From NCBI GenBank assembly GCA_013334565.1, contig JAAXXI010000003.1, forward strand, positions 27,226 to 91,225: 64,000 nt of DNA, written 5' to 3'. The translations under genes and the position numbers were made by a program. The number at the start of each line of letters is the position of its first letter. The stretch's first letter is position 1. The notes beneath the pieces were generated by a model, which was not told the DNA's origin, did not search any database, and was given only the letters and a program-made list of their open reading frames with translations. The stretch comes from Chlorobiaceae bacterium. Its GTDB lineage: Bacteria > Bacteroidota > Chlorobiia > Chlorobiales > Chlorobiaceae. This document shows, one piece after another, positions 1-10,067 of the stretch.

Positions 1-215
1 CGAAAAGATCAGCACTGCCGGGATTGTATTTCGTTTTTGCATTGGCTCTTCGTTGGTTAGGGGTTTACAACGGAAGAAGGAGGGAATTGCATATTTTACT
101 GTAATAATATAACATAGCCGGTATAAAGAAAGAAATTCCTTTTTATTCTGCCATTTGCCGTGACGCGATAGAGGAGTGTATGTATAAACCGACTGTAAAA
201 AGAGGTTAAACAGAG

Positions 216-254
216 AAACCGCGGCATCCGTTCACAGGGGTGATGCCGCGGTTT
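216..254 (-). terminator. Stem-loop terminator for the 292-891 gene
   Basis: Perfect 13-bp inverted repeat AAACCGCGGCATC (216-228) / GATGCCGCGGTTT (242-254) just past the stop codon; T-rich on the minus strand afterwards. Confidence 0.75.
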
Positions 255-291
255 GTATAATTCGTTCGTTGCAGGTTTCTCTGATCCGATG

Positions 292-891
292 TCAGATAGT
301 CGTTGCGGTAATCGTATACTGGCCGCCGGTGTGGGTTCCGGACAGGCTGGTCTTCGAGAAATCAAGGTCCATTCGGACGCCTCCGAGGGTCGCTCCTGCC
401 CTGGTTATGCCGCCGAGCTTCGTCGAGATGCTCACGCCGGTGTTCGTGCCGTCGGTTACCTGTGCGTTGGAGATTCCGATTTCAGAAGAACCGAGCGTCA
501 TCTTGTTCTGCGGGATGGTAACGGCAACCGTTGCATTGCCGCTCTTCGAGAATCCCCTGACTGCCCAGACGTTGTTGAGTTTTACGTTGGTTTTTGTTCC
601 GTCGAGTTCGAGCTTGGCGGTCATGAGGTTACCCGACTCAAGGCTGGAACCGTTCGATGTCGTGCCGCTCCATGAAACATCCATGCTGTTCTGTCCCTGG
701 TTGATAGCCTCTGTTTCAGGTGTGGCGAAATTAAGGGTGATGCTGGAATAGTAGTGGAGTACGATGAATTCGGGAACGGTGACGGTAACGTTTGTCGTGC
801 CGCTGGTGCTCGCTGCCATGAGGGGGTTGCTGATCGTGGTCATGAGAGCTGCGCCGATGAGAAGGTTCCTGATTTTGTTGATGGTAGTCAT
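292..891 (-). CDS. Secreted DUF4402/pilin-like protein, paralog 1
   Basis: Signal peptide (MTTINKIRNLLIGAALMTTISNPLMAAS); C-terminus LSGTHTGGQYTITATTI shared with neighbouring paralogs. Confidence 0.75.
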   Translation of the reverse strand: MTTINKIRNLLIGAALMTTISNPLMAASTSGTTNVTVTVPEFIVLHYYSSITLNFATPETEAINQGQNSMDVSWSGTTSNGSSLESGNLMTAKLELDGTKTNVKLNNVWAVRGFSKSGNATVAVTIPQNKMTLGSSEIGISNAQVTDGTNTGVSISTKLGGITRAGATLGGVRMDLDFSKTSLSGTHTGGQYTITATTI

Positions 892-1271
892 GATGTCATC
901 TCCGGTTGGTTTGTTGCTGTTTCTGACTATATGACAACAATAATCATGCCGGAGTATATTTATCCGAGATCTATGAAGTTATAAACACAATAGATATAAT
1001 TAATTAAAGAGAAATTAAATATTTCTGATTTGCTCCGGATCGCCGGAAATGGGTGTATGTATGCTCTGTTTGGATGTGTCAATATGGGTCTATTGTTAAT
1101 CAAGTAATTCGGATACAGTTGTGTCACTGTTATGGCGCTGCTACAGGTGCTCGGGATTGTTGCGGGTGATAAAATTTTTTTGCAGGTGCAGGGAAGTTTT
1201 GCAGGTAGATGGATGAGCGTGGTGCGGATGCAGGGGATGGCGATATGGAGCTCCTTCCGGTATCGCGCAAA

Positions 1272-1311
1272 AAAACCGCGATCCCTTTACAACCATTGGG
1301 ACCGCGGTTTT
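1272..1311 (-). terminator. Stem-loop terminator for paralog 2
   Basis: AAAACCGCGATCC (1272-1284) / GGACCGCGGTTTT (1299-1311), one mismatch, just past the gene end. Confidence 0.65.
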
Positions 1312-1349
1312 ATGAAGCCCTCAAACAACCGGGCAGTTATTTTATCGTA

Positions 1350-1964
1350 TCAGATCGTTGTGGCGGTAATCGTGTATTTGCCGCCGGTATGGTTTCCGGA
1401 AAGGGTGGTCTTTGTGAAATCGAGGTCCATCTGAACTCCTCCAAGGGTTGCCCCTGCCTTGGTAATGCCGCCGAGCTTCGTCGTGATGCTGGCGCTGGTA
1501 GTTTTGTCGTCAGTGACCTGGGCATTCGAAATACCTATTTCAGAGCCATTGAGGACCATTTTATCGCTATCCAGCAAAATGGCGACATTCGCAGTTCCTC
1601 CGCTTGAAAATCCGCGGACGGCCCAGACATTGTTCAGCTTCACATTGGTTTTATTTCCATCGAGCTCGAGCGATGCTGTTTTGAGATTTTTGGCCAGGTC
1701 GTTGCCTTCCGAAGATTCACCTGCCCAGGTGACTTTCAGGCTGTTATCGCCCTGATCGATGGCCTCGGTATCCGGGGTAATGAAATTAAGGGCGATGTTC
1801 GAGTAGTAATGCAGAATGATGAATTCCGGGACGCTTGCGGTGACATTGGTCTGGCCGGAGGTAGCTCTTCCTGCGAGGGCACCTGTTGCGGTCAGAGGGC
1901 ATGAGAGGGCTGCAAGTATTGCGGAGCCGAGGACGAGGTTTTTTGCTTTGTTGATCGTTGTCAT
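1350..1964 (-). CDS. Secreted DUF4402/pilin-like protein, paralog 2
   Basis: Signal peptide MTTINKAKNLVLGSAILAALS; strong similarity to paralog 1 (TNVKLNNVWAVRGFS, EIGISNAQVTD, TKLGGIT.AGATLGGV.MDLDF). Start moved from 2096 to the internal ATG at 1964, matching paralog 1. Confidence 0.75.
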   Translation of the reverse strand: MTTINKAKNLVLGSAILAALSCPLTATGALAGRATSGQTNVTASVPEFIILHYYSNIALNFITPDTEAIDQGDNSLKVTWAGESSEGNDLAKNLKTASLELDGNKTNVKLNNVWAVRGFSSGGTANVAILLDSDKMVLNGSEIGISNAQVTDDKTTSASITTKLGGITKAGATLGGVQMDLDFTKTTLSGNHTGGKYTITATTI

Positions 1965-2297
1965 GATGACTTCTCCTGTTTGTTTTGGTTGAATTCGCTT
2001 CTGAATATCAATCATCAACAAGCGTGCCAAAAAACAGGATAAAAAACATCCAATATCAGCAAAAGCAAATAAATTAATATGATACGTGATGAACAAAATT
2101 ATTCAGCGCGGCGATTTCGGCGGAATGATTTAAAATTAACCCTAAACAGGTGTATCATAAAAGAGCAGTGAATGAGAAAGAAGAGGTGGTGCAGTTGTGT
2201 CACGATGATATGCATTTGTGGCCAGAAGGGATGGCGTTCGGAATTGAAAGGGGAAGGTGAAAGGTTTTGCTGCGAGGTTTTGAGGGAAGCGCGTGGC

Positions 2298-2960
2298 TCA
2301 GATATAAATAATGCTGATCTGAACCGTCCCCTGGTACGTTCCGGAACGGCTTGCGGAGGTCATGTCGATGGTGATCGTCGCGTAGCCGTAGCTGCGATAA
2401 TAATTGCCGCTGTATTTCGAGGTAATGATGGGTTGAGCTGTAATGGTCGCGTTGACTCTGGAGGTTGTACTGGTCGAGTGGGAGAGCTTGTTTTCGATGT
2501 TTCCGGTTTTGCTGAAAATCCGGTACGTCGGCGTGAACGTCGGCTGGGTCTCTGTGTTCTTGTTGAACTGGTAGTACCAGAGCAGGACATCGATACGCTG
2601 AACACTGCTTCCGGTATAGACCTGGTCGATGCTGGTGAGCGGACTGCTTACAGCTCCCGCCCAGGTGACGTTTGCATCGTAGCTTCCTTCATTGTAGGCG
2701 GTGCCGGTTCCGGAAAGTCCAAGTTCGCTCACCTGCACTGCGCTGAGAGTCGATGATGAGGTAACCGTGAACGATGCCGCATCTGATTTTCCCGGAAGAA
2801 ACATCAAAAATAGCAGGATGGCCGACAAACCGAAATGTACAAACCGGTCGTGATGCCGGAATAAAGAACAAAGCCGGAAAACGAAACTGTCTGTCTTCCG
2901 GCTGTTATCTATGAAGTTTTCTGGTCTTGTGGTATTGGGGGAAAACTCTGTTATTTTCAT
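2298..2960 (-). CDS. Secreted DUF4402-like protein, divergent
   Basis: N-terminal hydrophobic segment; C-terminal SRSGTYQGTVQISIIYI typical of this beta-sandwich secreted class. Confidence 0.55.
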   Translation of the reverse strand: MKITEFSPNTTRPENFIDNSRKTDSFVFRLCSLFRHHDRFVHFGLSAILLFLMFLPGKSDAASFTVTSSSTLSAVQVSELGLSGTGTAYNEGSYDANVTWAGAVSSPLTSIDQVYTGSSVQRIDVLLWYYQFNKNTETQPTFTPTYRIFSKTGNIENKLSHSTSTTSRVNATITAQPIITSKYSGNYYRSYGYATITIDMTSASRSGTYQGTVQISIIYI

Positions 2961-3020
2961 AAACTGTCTGCTGAAATTCCGGAAAATAAGTTGCCGGAGG
3001 CTATGGTACAGCTTTTTGCC

Positions 3021-3626
3021 TCACAGAGTAACGGCAGTAATCATATATTGCCCGCCGCTGTGCGCACCGGCGAGGGTGGTTTGAGAGAAATCAAGCGTCA
3101 TTTTGACGTTTCCTATCGTCGCATTGGCGGCTGTAATGCCTTTCAGGGCTGTCGTTATGCTGGTGCCGGAATGTCCGGCATTGTCGTTGATTTCAGTATT
3201 TCCGGTTCCCGTCAGGATCGTTACTTTTGAATTGCCTGAAACAAGCTGGCTGTTGAGCACCGATATGGAAACCTGCGCGTTGCCGGAAGGAGAAAGCCCT
3301 CTTACGGCCCAGACGCTCGGAATGGTCATGCTTACTGTCCCAGGAAGGACATTCTGCAGGCTGCTCGTTGTCATCGTGTTGCCGGAATCGGTTGTTCCCG
3401 ACCACTGGACATTGTAGGTGCCTCCTGAACCTTCATTGACTGACTGGGTGTATTGCTCGAATGTCAGGTTGAGCGCGGAATAATAATGAAGGATAACAAG
3501 ATCTGGAAGTACGATGGAAACGTTGGTAGTCCCCGTTTTTGTCGCGGCAGAAACAATGACCGGTTCCAGGGAAGTAAAGGTTATTGACGTAAGGAATAAC
3601 CCTATGATTATGTTTTTTTTGCTCAT
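3021..3626 (-). CDS. Secreted DUF4402/pilin-like protein, paralog 3
   Basis: Signal peptide; TNVSIVLPDLVILHYYSALNLTF, VWAVRGLSPSGNAQVS, LAGAHSGGQYMITAVTL align with paralogs 1 and 2. Confidence 0.75.
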   Translation of the reverse strand: MSKKNIIIGLFLTSITFTSLEPVIVSAATKTGTTNVSIVLPDLVILHYYSALNLTFEQYTQSVNEGSGGTYNVQWSGTTDSGNTMTTSSLQNVLPGTVSMTIPSVWAVRGLSPSGNAQVSISVLNSQLVSGNSKVTILTGTGNTEINDNAGHSGTSITTALKGITAANATIGNVKMTLDFSQTTLAGAHSGGQYMITAVTL

Positions 3627-3827
3627 GACAAATCCTCCAAGAGGGGGGATGATTGCTCAACGGCTATGATTAAACCGTAATAAGAACATGAAAAAAACAT
3701 AGAAATCCACAATTGAAATGTAATGAATAAAACATCCGTTTCAAAATAGATCATCTTATTCCGGTTTTCTTTTTGGGTATGAAATAGTTTTTATTTTGAT
3801 GTTTTTATTGAAACAATTTGAAACAGT

Positions 3828-4343
3828 ATGTCGAAAATCATCTATGTCACGGGGGGAGCGAGAAGCGGAAAAAGTTCGTATGCGCTCAGGATAGCCGACG
3901 ATTACCGGAACCGGGTCTTTCTCGCTACTGCCGAACCGTTCGACGAAGAGATGGAAAGGCGGATAGAACGGCACCGGGAAGAGCGGCATGATACCTACCT
4001 TACTCTCGAAGAACCCGTTTACCTCGAACGCAGCCTGAAAGAACTCCCTCCAGGGTGCGACGTGGTGCTTCTCGACTGCCTGACGGTATGGGCCGGCAAC
4101 CTCATGCATCATTTCGGGACAACTCAGGAAATCGAAGAGCGTATCGAGGCTTTCCTCGATGTGATTTCATCGCCTCCCTGCGATATGGTTCTCGTTTCCA
4201 ATGAAGTGGGTATGGGTATCGTTCCCGAAAATTCGATGGCACGGATGTTCCGGGATATTGCGGGCACGATCAACCAGAAAGTTGCTTCTCTTTCTGATGA
4301 AGCGTACCTTCTGTGCAGCGGAATGCCTTTGAAATTGAAATGA
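3828..4343 (+). CDS. cobU: Bifunctional adenosylcobinamide kinase / adenosylcobinamide-phosphate guanylyltransferase
   Basis: GGARSGKS P-loop, LLDCLTVW, VSNEVGMGIVPEN motifs; upstream of cobT and cobS. Confidence 0.95.
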   Translation: MSKIIYVTGGARSGKSSYALRIADDYRNRVFLATAEPFDEEMERRIERHREERHDTYLTLEEPVYLERSLKELPPGCDVVLLDCLTVWAGNLMHHFGTTQEIEERIEAFLDVISSPPCDMVLVSNEVGMGIVPENSMARMFRDIAGTINQKVASLSDEAYLLCSGMPLKLK

Positions 4344-4499
4344 CATTCCTGAGTGCGGGTTTTCTGTTTATTGTCGTGAGGAGCATGAGTGCGGGGGGGA
4401 CAGAGATCAGACACGTCGGGACCAGCCTGAGCAATATGGCTTCGGAAAAAATAAACAGAGGTGCCCGTCAGTAAAAATAAATTTCAACGTTGTTCAATC

Positions 4500-5564
4500 A
4501 TGACCGATCAGTTTCTTGAGCTTCTCGGCAGGATAACTCCAGCCGGACATTCGCTTTCTGCAGCCGCGCAGGCCCATCTCGATGATCTTACCAAACCTCG
4601 GGGGAGCCTCGGAAGGCTGGAAGAGATAGCGAAAAAGTATGTACTTGCGACAGGAGCCCTGAACCCTGTGCCTGGAAAAAAGAAAATCTGCTGTTTTGCT
4701 GCGGACCATGGCGTGGCTGCGGAAGGGGTTTCGGCTTATCCGGCAGAGGTCACCCCCCAGATGGTATACAACATGCTTGGCGGTGGTGCCGCGATCAATG
4801 TGCTTACCCGCCATGCCGGAATAGAACTCGATGTCGTCGATATGGGTGTCAACCATGATTTTCCTGATATGCCGGGGCTCGTCAGAAGAAAGGTTATGCA
4901 TGGCAGCGCGAACATGGCGGCCGGTCCGGCAATGTCCGAAGATGAAGCTCTCAGGGCGGTCCTCGCCGGAGCGGACCTTGCATTTGCAGCTCACCAGGAC
5001 GGTTTCGGCCTGCTGGGAACCGGGGAGATGGGCATAGCCAATACCACTCCGGCGACAGCCCTCTATTCAGTTTTTCTCGATCTTCCTGTGGAAGCCATCA
5101 CGGGGAGGGGGACCGGTATCGACGATGCAAGGCTCGAACATAAAAAAGATGTCATCCGCCGGTCTCTCGATATCAATTCCTCTCGCTGTTCAAACCCTTT
5201 CGGTGTTCTTTCCTCGCTTGGCGGTTGTGAAATAGCGGCGATCACCGGCTTCATCCTCGGTGCGGCATCCTGCCGGGTTCCGGTCGTGGCAGACGGCTTC
5301 ATCTCTTCTGCCGGTGCCGTGGCTGCCCTGAAGCTTTGTCCGGCTGTCGGGGATTACCTCTTTTTCAGCCATCTTTCCAATGAACAGGGACACCGGGTGG
5401 TGATGGAAAAACTCGGCGCCCGTCCCATACTCGACCTCGATCTTCGGCTGGGAGAGGGTACAGGGGCAGCCCTGGCCATGCAGATCATAGAGGCTGCGGT
5501 AAAAGTGTACAATGAAATGGCTACCTTCAGTTCGGCAGGGGTCAGCGAAAAAAGTGACGGGTGA
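4500..5564 (+). CDS. cobT: Nicotinate-nucleotide--dimethylbenzimidazole phosphoribosyltransferase
   Basis: [41 protein letters not shown] motifs. Start at MTDQFLEL. Confidence 0.96.
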   Translation: MTDQFLELLGRITPAGHSLSAAAQAHLDDLTKPRGSLGRLEEIAKKYVLATGALNPVPGKKKICCFAADHGVAAEGVSAYPAEVTPQMVYNMLGGGAAINVLTRHAGIELDVVDMGVNHDFPDMPGLVRRKVMHGSANMAAGPAMSEDEALRAVLAGADLAFAAHQDGFGLLGTGEMGIANTTPATALYSVFLDLPVEAITGRGTGIDDARLEHKKDVIRRSLDINSSRCSNPFGVLSSLGGCEIAAITGFILGAASCRVPVVADGFISSAGAVAALKLCPAVGDYLFFSHLSNEQGHRVVMEKLGARPILDLDLRLGEGTGAALAMQIIEAAVKVYNEMATFSSAGVSEKSDG

Positions 5565-5597
5565 GCGACGTATGAACGCTGAAAAGATAAAAGACTG

Positions 5598-6344
5598 ATG
5601 ACGGGCGGTTTAGTGACAGCCTTGCGGACCCTGACGGTATTTTCCGTTCCGGGAAAGGAAACCGCCACGTTCAGTAATTCTCTCTACTGGTTTCCTGTAG
5701 CAGGCCTTCTGCTTGGCTTCGTGCAGGCAGCCCTGGCTTATTGCACAGCCCTTTCAGGATGGAACGAGCTTGCGGCTTTCATGACGGTTTTCGGTGGACT
5801 TGCCTTTACCAGAGGAATCCATGCGGACGGTCTTGCCGATGTGGCCGACGGGTTTCTCGGTGCCCGGACAAAGGATTCCGCCCTGAGGATCATGAAGGAT
5901 TCCTGTCTCGGTACCTTCGGGGTGCTTTCGCTTTGCACTTCGCTGCTGCTCAAATGGGTAGTCGTTCTCAGGCTTGTCCGCGGTGGTTCTTTCACGGTGA
6001 TTGCCGCAGGCGTTCTTCTTGCCCGCTGGGTCCAGGTCCTTCTCGCCTCGTCGCTGCCCTATGCGCGAAGAGAAGGCGGTACTGCCGGAGCTTTCGTACA
6101 GGGCGCCGGCAAATCGCATCTGTTGATCTCTTCGTTGCTTGCAATCCTTTTCCTTGCCATGATTTTTCATGACAATCCGCTTATGACGGTTGCGCTCGCT
6201 TCGGCAGCGATTTCAGCCGCTTTATTTGCCGGAATAACGGCATACAGGAAAATCGGCGGAGTTACCGGAGACGTGCTCGGCGCCGGAAGCGAACTTGCCG
6301 AAATTTTTGTCTGGACCGCCGGCGCCCTGTTGGCCATGATGTGA
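5598..6344 (+). CDS. cobS: Adenosylcobinamide-GDP ribazoletransferase (cobalamin synthase)
   Basis: TRGIHADGLADVADGFLGARTK...IMKDSCLGTFG motifs; multiple TM segments; adjacent to cobUT. Confidence 0.95.
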   Translation: MTGGLVTALRTLTVFSVPGKETATFSNSLYWFPVAGLLLGFVQAALAYCTALSGWNELAAFMTVFGGLAFTRGIHADGLADVADGFLGARTKDSALRIMKDSCLGTFGVLSLCTSLLLKWVVVLRLVRGGSFTVIAAGVLLARWVQVLLASSLPYARREGGTAGAFVQGAGKSHLLISSLLAILFLAMIFHDNPLMTVALASAAISAALFAGITAYRKIGGVTGDVLGAGSELAEIFVWTAGALLAMM

Positions 6345-6654
6345 CCCGGTCATTCTTCTCGCCGGTTTGGTCCCTTACCACTTGATGCCGGTGCCCGATA
6401 GCGCCCATTCTATATATTCATGGTTTTCCGTCATAACAGGATTATCAGTTTATCTGCAGCAGGAGGCGTCCTTTGCAGGCATCCTGTATATTTGTCATTT
6501 TCTCAGGGTCAAGCCATGCCTGATGGTTGGCGCCTGACGGATTTGTTGCTGCCTGAGAGTTGCAATAAAATGAGCATATGCTTATAATGATATGCAGAGA
6601 TTCAATATCAGGTCATCAAGTACGAATCCATCAATCACACCAGATTATTCAATC

Positions 6655-7056
6655 ATGAAAAGCGAAATGATCATCACCTTCGCCGGCGGAAAGAAAGTAA
6701 ATGCCGAGTTCGGCGATTTTGACATCGCAACCGACCAGGCACCCTATGCCGGAGGAGAGGGTTCGGCCCCGGAACCTTTCACGCTTTTTCTCGCCTCGAT
6801 CGGGACCTGTGCAGGGATTTTCGTCTATACTTTCTGCCAGAAAAGGGATATCCCGACGGAAGGCATCAGGCTTGTGCAGACCCATTACTACAGGGAAGAA
6901 GGAAAAGGGATAGGCAAGATCGAGATTGCCATCGAACTGCCCCCGGATTTTCCGGAAAAGTATAAAGATGCGGTGGTCAACGCCGCTAACCTTTGTGCAG
7001 TCAAACGTCACATCATGGAACCACCGGAATTCGTCGTGAAGGCAGTTACCAGATAA
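6655..7056 (+). CDS. OsmC family protein
   Basis: EPFTLFLASIGTCAGIFVYTFCQKR...ANLCAVKRHI; two conserved OsmC cysteines. Confidence 0.88.
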   Translation: MKSEMIITFAGGKKVNAEFGDFDIATDQAPYAGGEGSAPEPFTLFLASIGTCAGIFVYTFCQKRDIPTEGIRLVQTHYYREEGKGIGKIEIAIELPPDFPEKYKDAVVNAANLCAVKRHIMEPPEFVVKAVTR

Positions 7057-7079
7057 TTAACAGATACGGTAAAAGGAGT

Positions 7080-8258
7080 ATGCCATTGAAAAAAGTTCTG
7101 GTTCTCGGCGGAGGTATCGCCGGTGTTGCATCCGCTATCGCTTTCCGAAAAAAAGGATTTTCGGTCGAACTCGTTTCGGACCGTGATTATCTGTTCATCT
7201 ATCCGATATCGATCTGGATCCCTTTTGGTAAAACCAGCTTCAGCGACGTTTCCCTTTCCCTTGAAGCTCTATCGCGCAGGCACGGTTTTACCGTGTTTAT
7301 CGACCGTGTTCTTGCGATTGATGCCGCCAGCCGGACGGTGACTTACGAGAAGCGGGGCGTGACTGTAACGCCGGAAATTGTTGTCATTGCTCTTGGTGCC
7401 TCGAAAAAACAGCATAAGGGAATAGAGCATACCGTGTCCATCTGCGGTAAACCGGAGGAGTCTCTCGTTATCAAGGAGAGAATCGAGGTCCTTGTCGCCC
7501 GCGGAAAAGGGCGGATCGCGTTCGGATTCGGGGGGAATCCGGAAGATCCGAGCAGTGTAAGGGGTGGTCCGGCGTTTGAACTCCTGTTCAATCTGCATCA
7601 CTACCTGAAACATCTTGGTAAAAGAGAGGACTACGAGATCACGTTTTTTGCCCCGATGAAGGAACCTGGTGCCCGAATGGGTAAAAAAGCTCTTTCTGAT
7701 CTGGCAGCGTTATTGGAACAATCCGGTATCGAAACAAGGTTCGGGAAAAAAATCACCCGCTTCGAAAATGATGGAGTCGTTTTTGAAGATGAGAGCCGCC
7801 TGCCAAGCGATTTCATGATGTTCATTCCGGCCGGGAGCGGTAATGAAGCGGTCGTCTCTTCGGATCTGCAGGTTAACAGCGCAGGTTTTATCGTTATCGA
7901 CGATTATTGCAGGATAGATGGTGTCCCCGGCTGGTATGCCGTCGGAGATGCAGCTGCGCTCGAAGGTCCGTCATGGAAAGCCAAACAGGGACACATTGCG
8001 GAGCTTATGGCAGATAATGCTGCGTTCAACGCCTCTCTGGAGCATCTCGACAGGCAAGGGGAGATGAAAGGTTACCGCGAACATCTGCATATTCTCTGTG
8101 TCATGGATATGGGGAACGGTGCCGGATTTGTCTATACCGACGGGGAGCGGGAACACTACCTCTCGCTGCCACTTATCGGCCACTGGCTGAAAAAAGGATG
8201 GGGTTCCTATTACAAGCTTTCGAAAATGGGCAAAATTCCTCGTTTTCCCGGTTTATGA
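7080..8258 (+). CDS. NAD(P)/FAD-dependent oxidoreductase, sulfide:quinone oxidoreductase-like
   Basis: VLVLGGGIAGVASAIAFRKKG dinucleotide fold, GWYAVGDAA second FAD motif. ATG at 7080 follows AAAAGGAGT. Confidence 0.82.
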   Translation: MPLKKVLVLGGGIAGVASAIAFRKKGFSVELVSDRDYLFIYPISIWIPFGKTSFSDVSLSLEALSRRHGFTVFIDRVLAIDAASRTVTYEKRGVTVTPEIVVIALGASKKQHKGIEHTVSICGKPEESLVIKERIEVLVARGKGRIAFGFGGNPEDPSSVRGGPAFELLFNLHHYLKHLGKREDYEITFFAPMKEPGARMGKKALSDLAALLEQSGIETRFGKKITRFENDGVVFEDESRLPSDFMMFIPAGSGNEAVVSSDLQVNSAGFIVIDDYCRIDGVPGWYAVGDAAALEGPSWKAKQGHIAELMADNAAFNASLEHLDRQGEMKGYREHLHILCVMDMGNGAGFVYTDGEREHYLSLPLIGHWLKKGWGSYYKLSKMGKIPRFPGL

Positions 8259-8346
8259 CGGAGGTCCTGAAAAAATACCTTGAAGAGTGAGAAGGTAAAA
8301 AGGTATCTTTTCTGCGGAAATGAGATATCTGAACATTCGTCCACCC

Positions 8347-8814
8347 ATGAAAAACAATCGTGTCGGCCGTCCTGTTTCCTGCCGCAGTGTTGCGGACCTG
8401 CCGAAAGTGACCTGTTTCGGGCCCGAAGGTATTCCTGACGGCGAAGTTCAGAGCGTCATGCTGACCATCGACGAATTTGAAGCGATCAGGCTTGCCGACA
8501 AGGATGGATTTTACCAGGCTGATGCCGCACTGCAGATGGGTGTTTCCCGCCAGACATTCGGACGTATTCTCGAATGTGCAAGAAAGAAGGTCGCCGAGGC
8601 GATAGTTGACGGGAAAAGGCTCTGCATCGGCGGGGGGGTTGTCAGACAGGGGTGCGACACGATTGCAGACGGGAGGCCGGAAATCTGTTTCTGCACGGAA
8701 TGCGGACTTGAAGTGCCCCACGTCAAAGGCAATCCCTGCAGGCAAAGCTCTTGTCCAAAATGCGGTTTGCCCCTGAAACGAAAAGGGGGCTGCCAGGACG
8801 ATATCAACCAGTAG
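8347..8814 (+). CDS. DUF134 family predicted DNA-binding protein
   Basis: FEAIRLADKDGFYQADAALQMGVSRQTFGRILECARKKVAEAI HTH; C-terminal Cys-rich CTECG...CPKCG. Confidence 0.85.
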   Translation: MKNNRVGRPVSCRSVADLPKVTCFGPEGIPDGEVQSVMLTIDEFEAIRLADKDGFYQADAALQMGVSRQTFGRILECARKKVAEAIVDGKRLCIGGGVVRQGCDTIADGRPEICFCTECGLEVPHVKGNPCRQSSCPKCGLPLKRKGGCQDDINQ

Positions 8815-8830
8815 TTTGTTACCAGTACCC

Positions 8831-10048
8831 ATGTCAACCGTTATTCCGCAAGCGGTAAACCCGCTTTCCCAACTGAATGAGTTTTCAATTCTACCGCTTC
8901 CTTCCATCTTTTTTGGGCCGGGCCGTTTTTTCAGGTTACCTGAGCTTGCTTTGAAATTCGGCGGCAATGCGCTTGTCGTCACGGGCCGCAATGCCCTCGA
9001 GCGGTCCGGCAAGTTCAGACACCTTGAAGAGTCGCTGCTGAACGCAGGCATCGAGGCCTTTCGGGTTTCCGTTGACAGGGAGCCGTCGCCGGAACTGGTC
9101 AACCAGACGGTTTCGCTCTACAGGGAATGCAATATCGATGTGGTGATCGCCGTTGGCGGAGGGAGCGCTCTCGATGCGGGAAAAGCGGTTTCAGCGACGC
9201 TGCTGCAGCAGCTTCCGGTGGAACGGTTCATCGAAGGCCAGGATGGGTTCTTGCCCCATGACGGTAAAAAGGTCCCGTTCATTGCTGTGCCGACAACCTC
9301 GGGCACCGGGAGCGAGGTGACGAACAACGCCGTTATCAGCAGGGTTGGCGAGAAAGGGTTCAAACGTTCGCTCAGGCATCAGGCGTTCGTTCCGGACATA
9401 GCCCTGATCGATCCCGATCTCATGACATCCGTTCCCCGGGACCTCAGCGCCGCATCGGGCATGGATGCATGCACCCAGCTCCTCGAAGCGTATCTGTCAC
9501 CCTTTGCATCCCCATATACCGATGCCCTTGCCCTCAGCGGCCTCGACCATTTCAGCCGTTCCTTCATACCGGTATGCACCGACCGGGCCGGGGACAGTTC
9601 TTCACGAGGCGATATAGCCTATGCGGCCCTGATGTCCGGTATCGCCCTCGCGAACGCGGGCCTTGGGATCGTTCACGGGTTCGCATCGTCGGTCGGAGGA
9701 TTTTTCGATATTCCGCACGGCACCCTCTGCGCCACGCTGCTTCTGGAAGCGACAAGGGAGAACATCAGGCAGTTGAATGCGCTCGACCGGCATCATCCCG
9801 CCCTTGCGAAATATGCCCGGGCAGGAGAAATCCTTTCCGGAAAGAATGCCGGGGACACTCATTCCGGCTGTGCGCTTCTGCTCGAAACCCTCGGATTGTG
9901 GCAGGAACTCCTCGGCTTTCCGGCATTGGGGGAATTCGGTATCAGGGAAAGCGACATCGGCAGGATAACGGCAATAACCAGAAGCAAAAGCAATGCTGTC
10001 ATTCTGGGAGAGGATAACATGCGGTGCATTCTTGAGGCAAGGCTCTGA
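8831..10048 (+). CDS. Iron-containing alcohol dehydrogenase
   Basis: GGGSALDAGKAVS, PTTSGTGSEVTNNAVI, HGFASSVGGFFDIPHGTLCA motifs. Confidence 0.92.
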   Translation: MSTVIPQAVNPLSQLNEFSILPLPSIFFGPGRFFRLPELALKFGGNALVVTGRNALERSGKFRHLEESLLNAGIEAFRVSVDREPSPELVNQTVSLYRECNIDVVIAVGGGSALDAGKAVSATLLQQLPVERFIEGQDGFLPHDGKKVPFIAVPTTSGTGSEVTNNAVISRVGEKGFKRSLRHQAFVPDIALIDPDLMTSVPRDLSAASGMDACTQLLEAYLSPFASPYTDALALSGLDHFSRSFIPVCTDRAGDSSSRGDIAYAALMSGIALANAGLGIVHGFASSVGGFFDIPHGTLCATLLLEATRENIRQLNALDRHHPALAKYARAGEILSGKNAGDTHSGCALLLETLGLWQELLGFPALGEFGIRESDIGRITAITRSKSNAVILGEDNMRCILEARL

Positions 10049-10067
10049 CCGGATCTTCAAAAAGACA

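Noticed and set aside
8173-9102. 309-aa minus-strand ORF overlapping DUF134 and Fe-ADH genes
   Set aside because: Overlaps two well-supported plus-strand genes and has no recognisable motifs.
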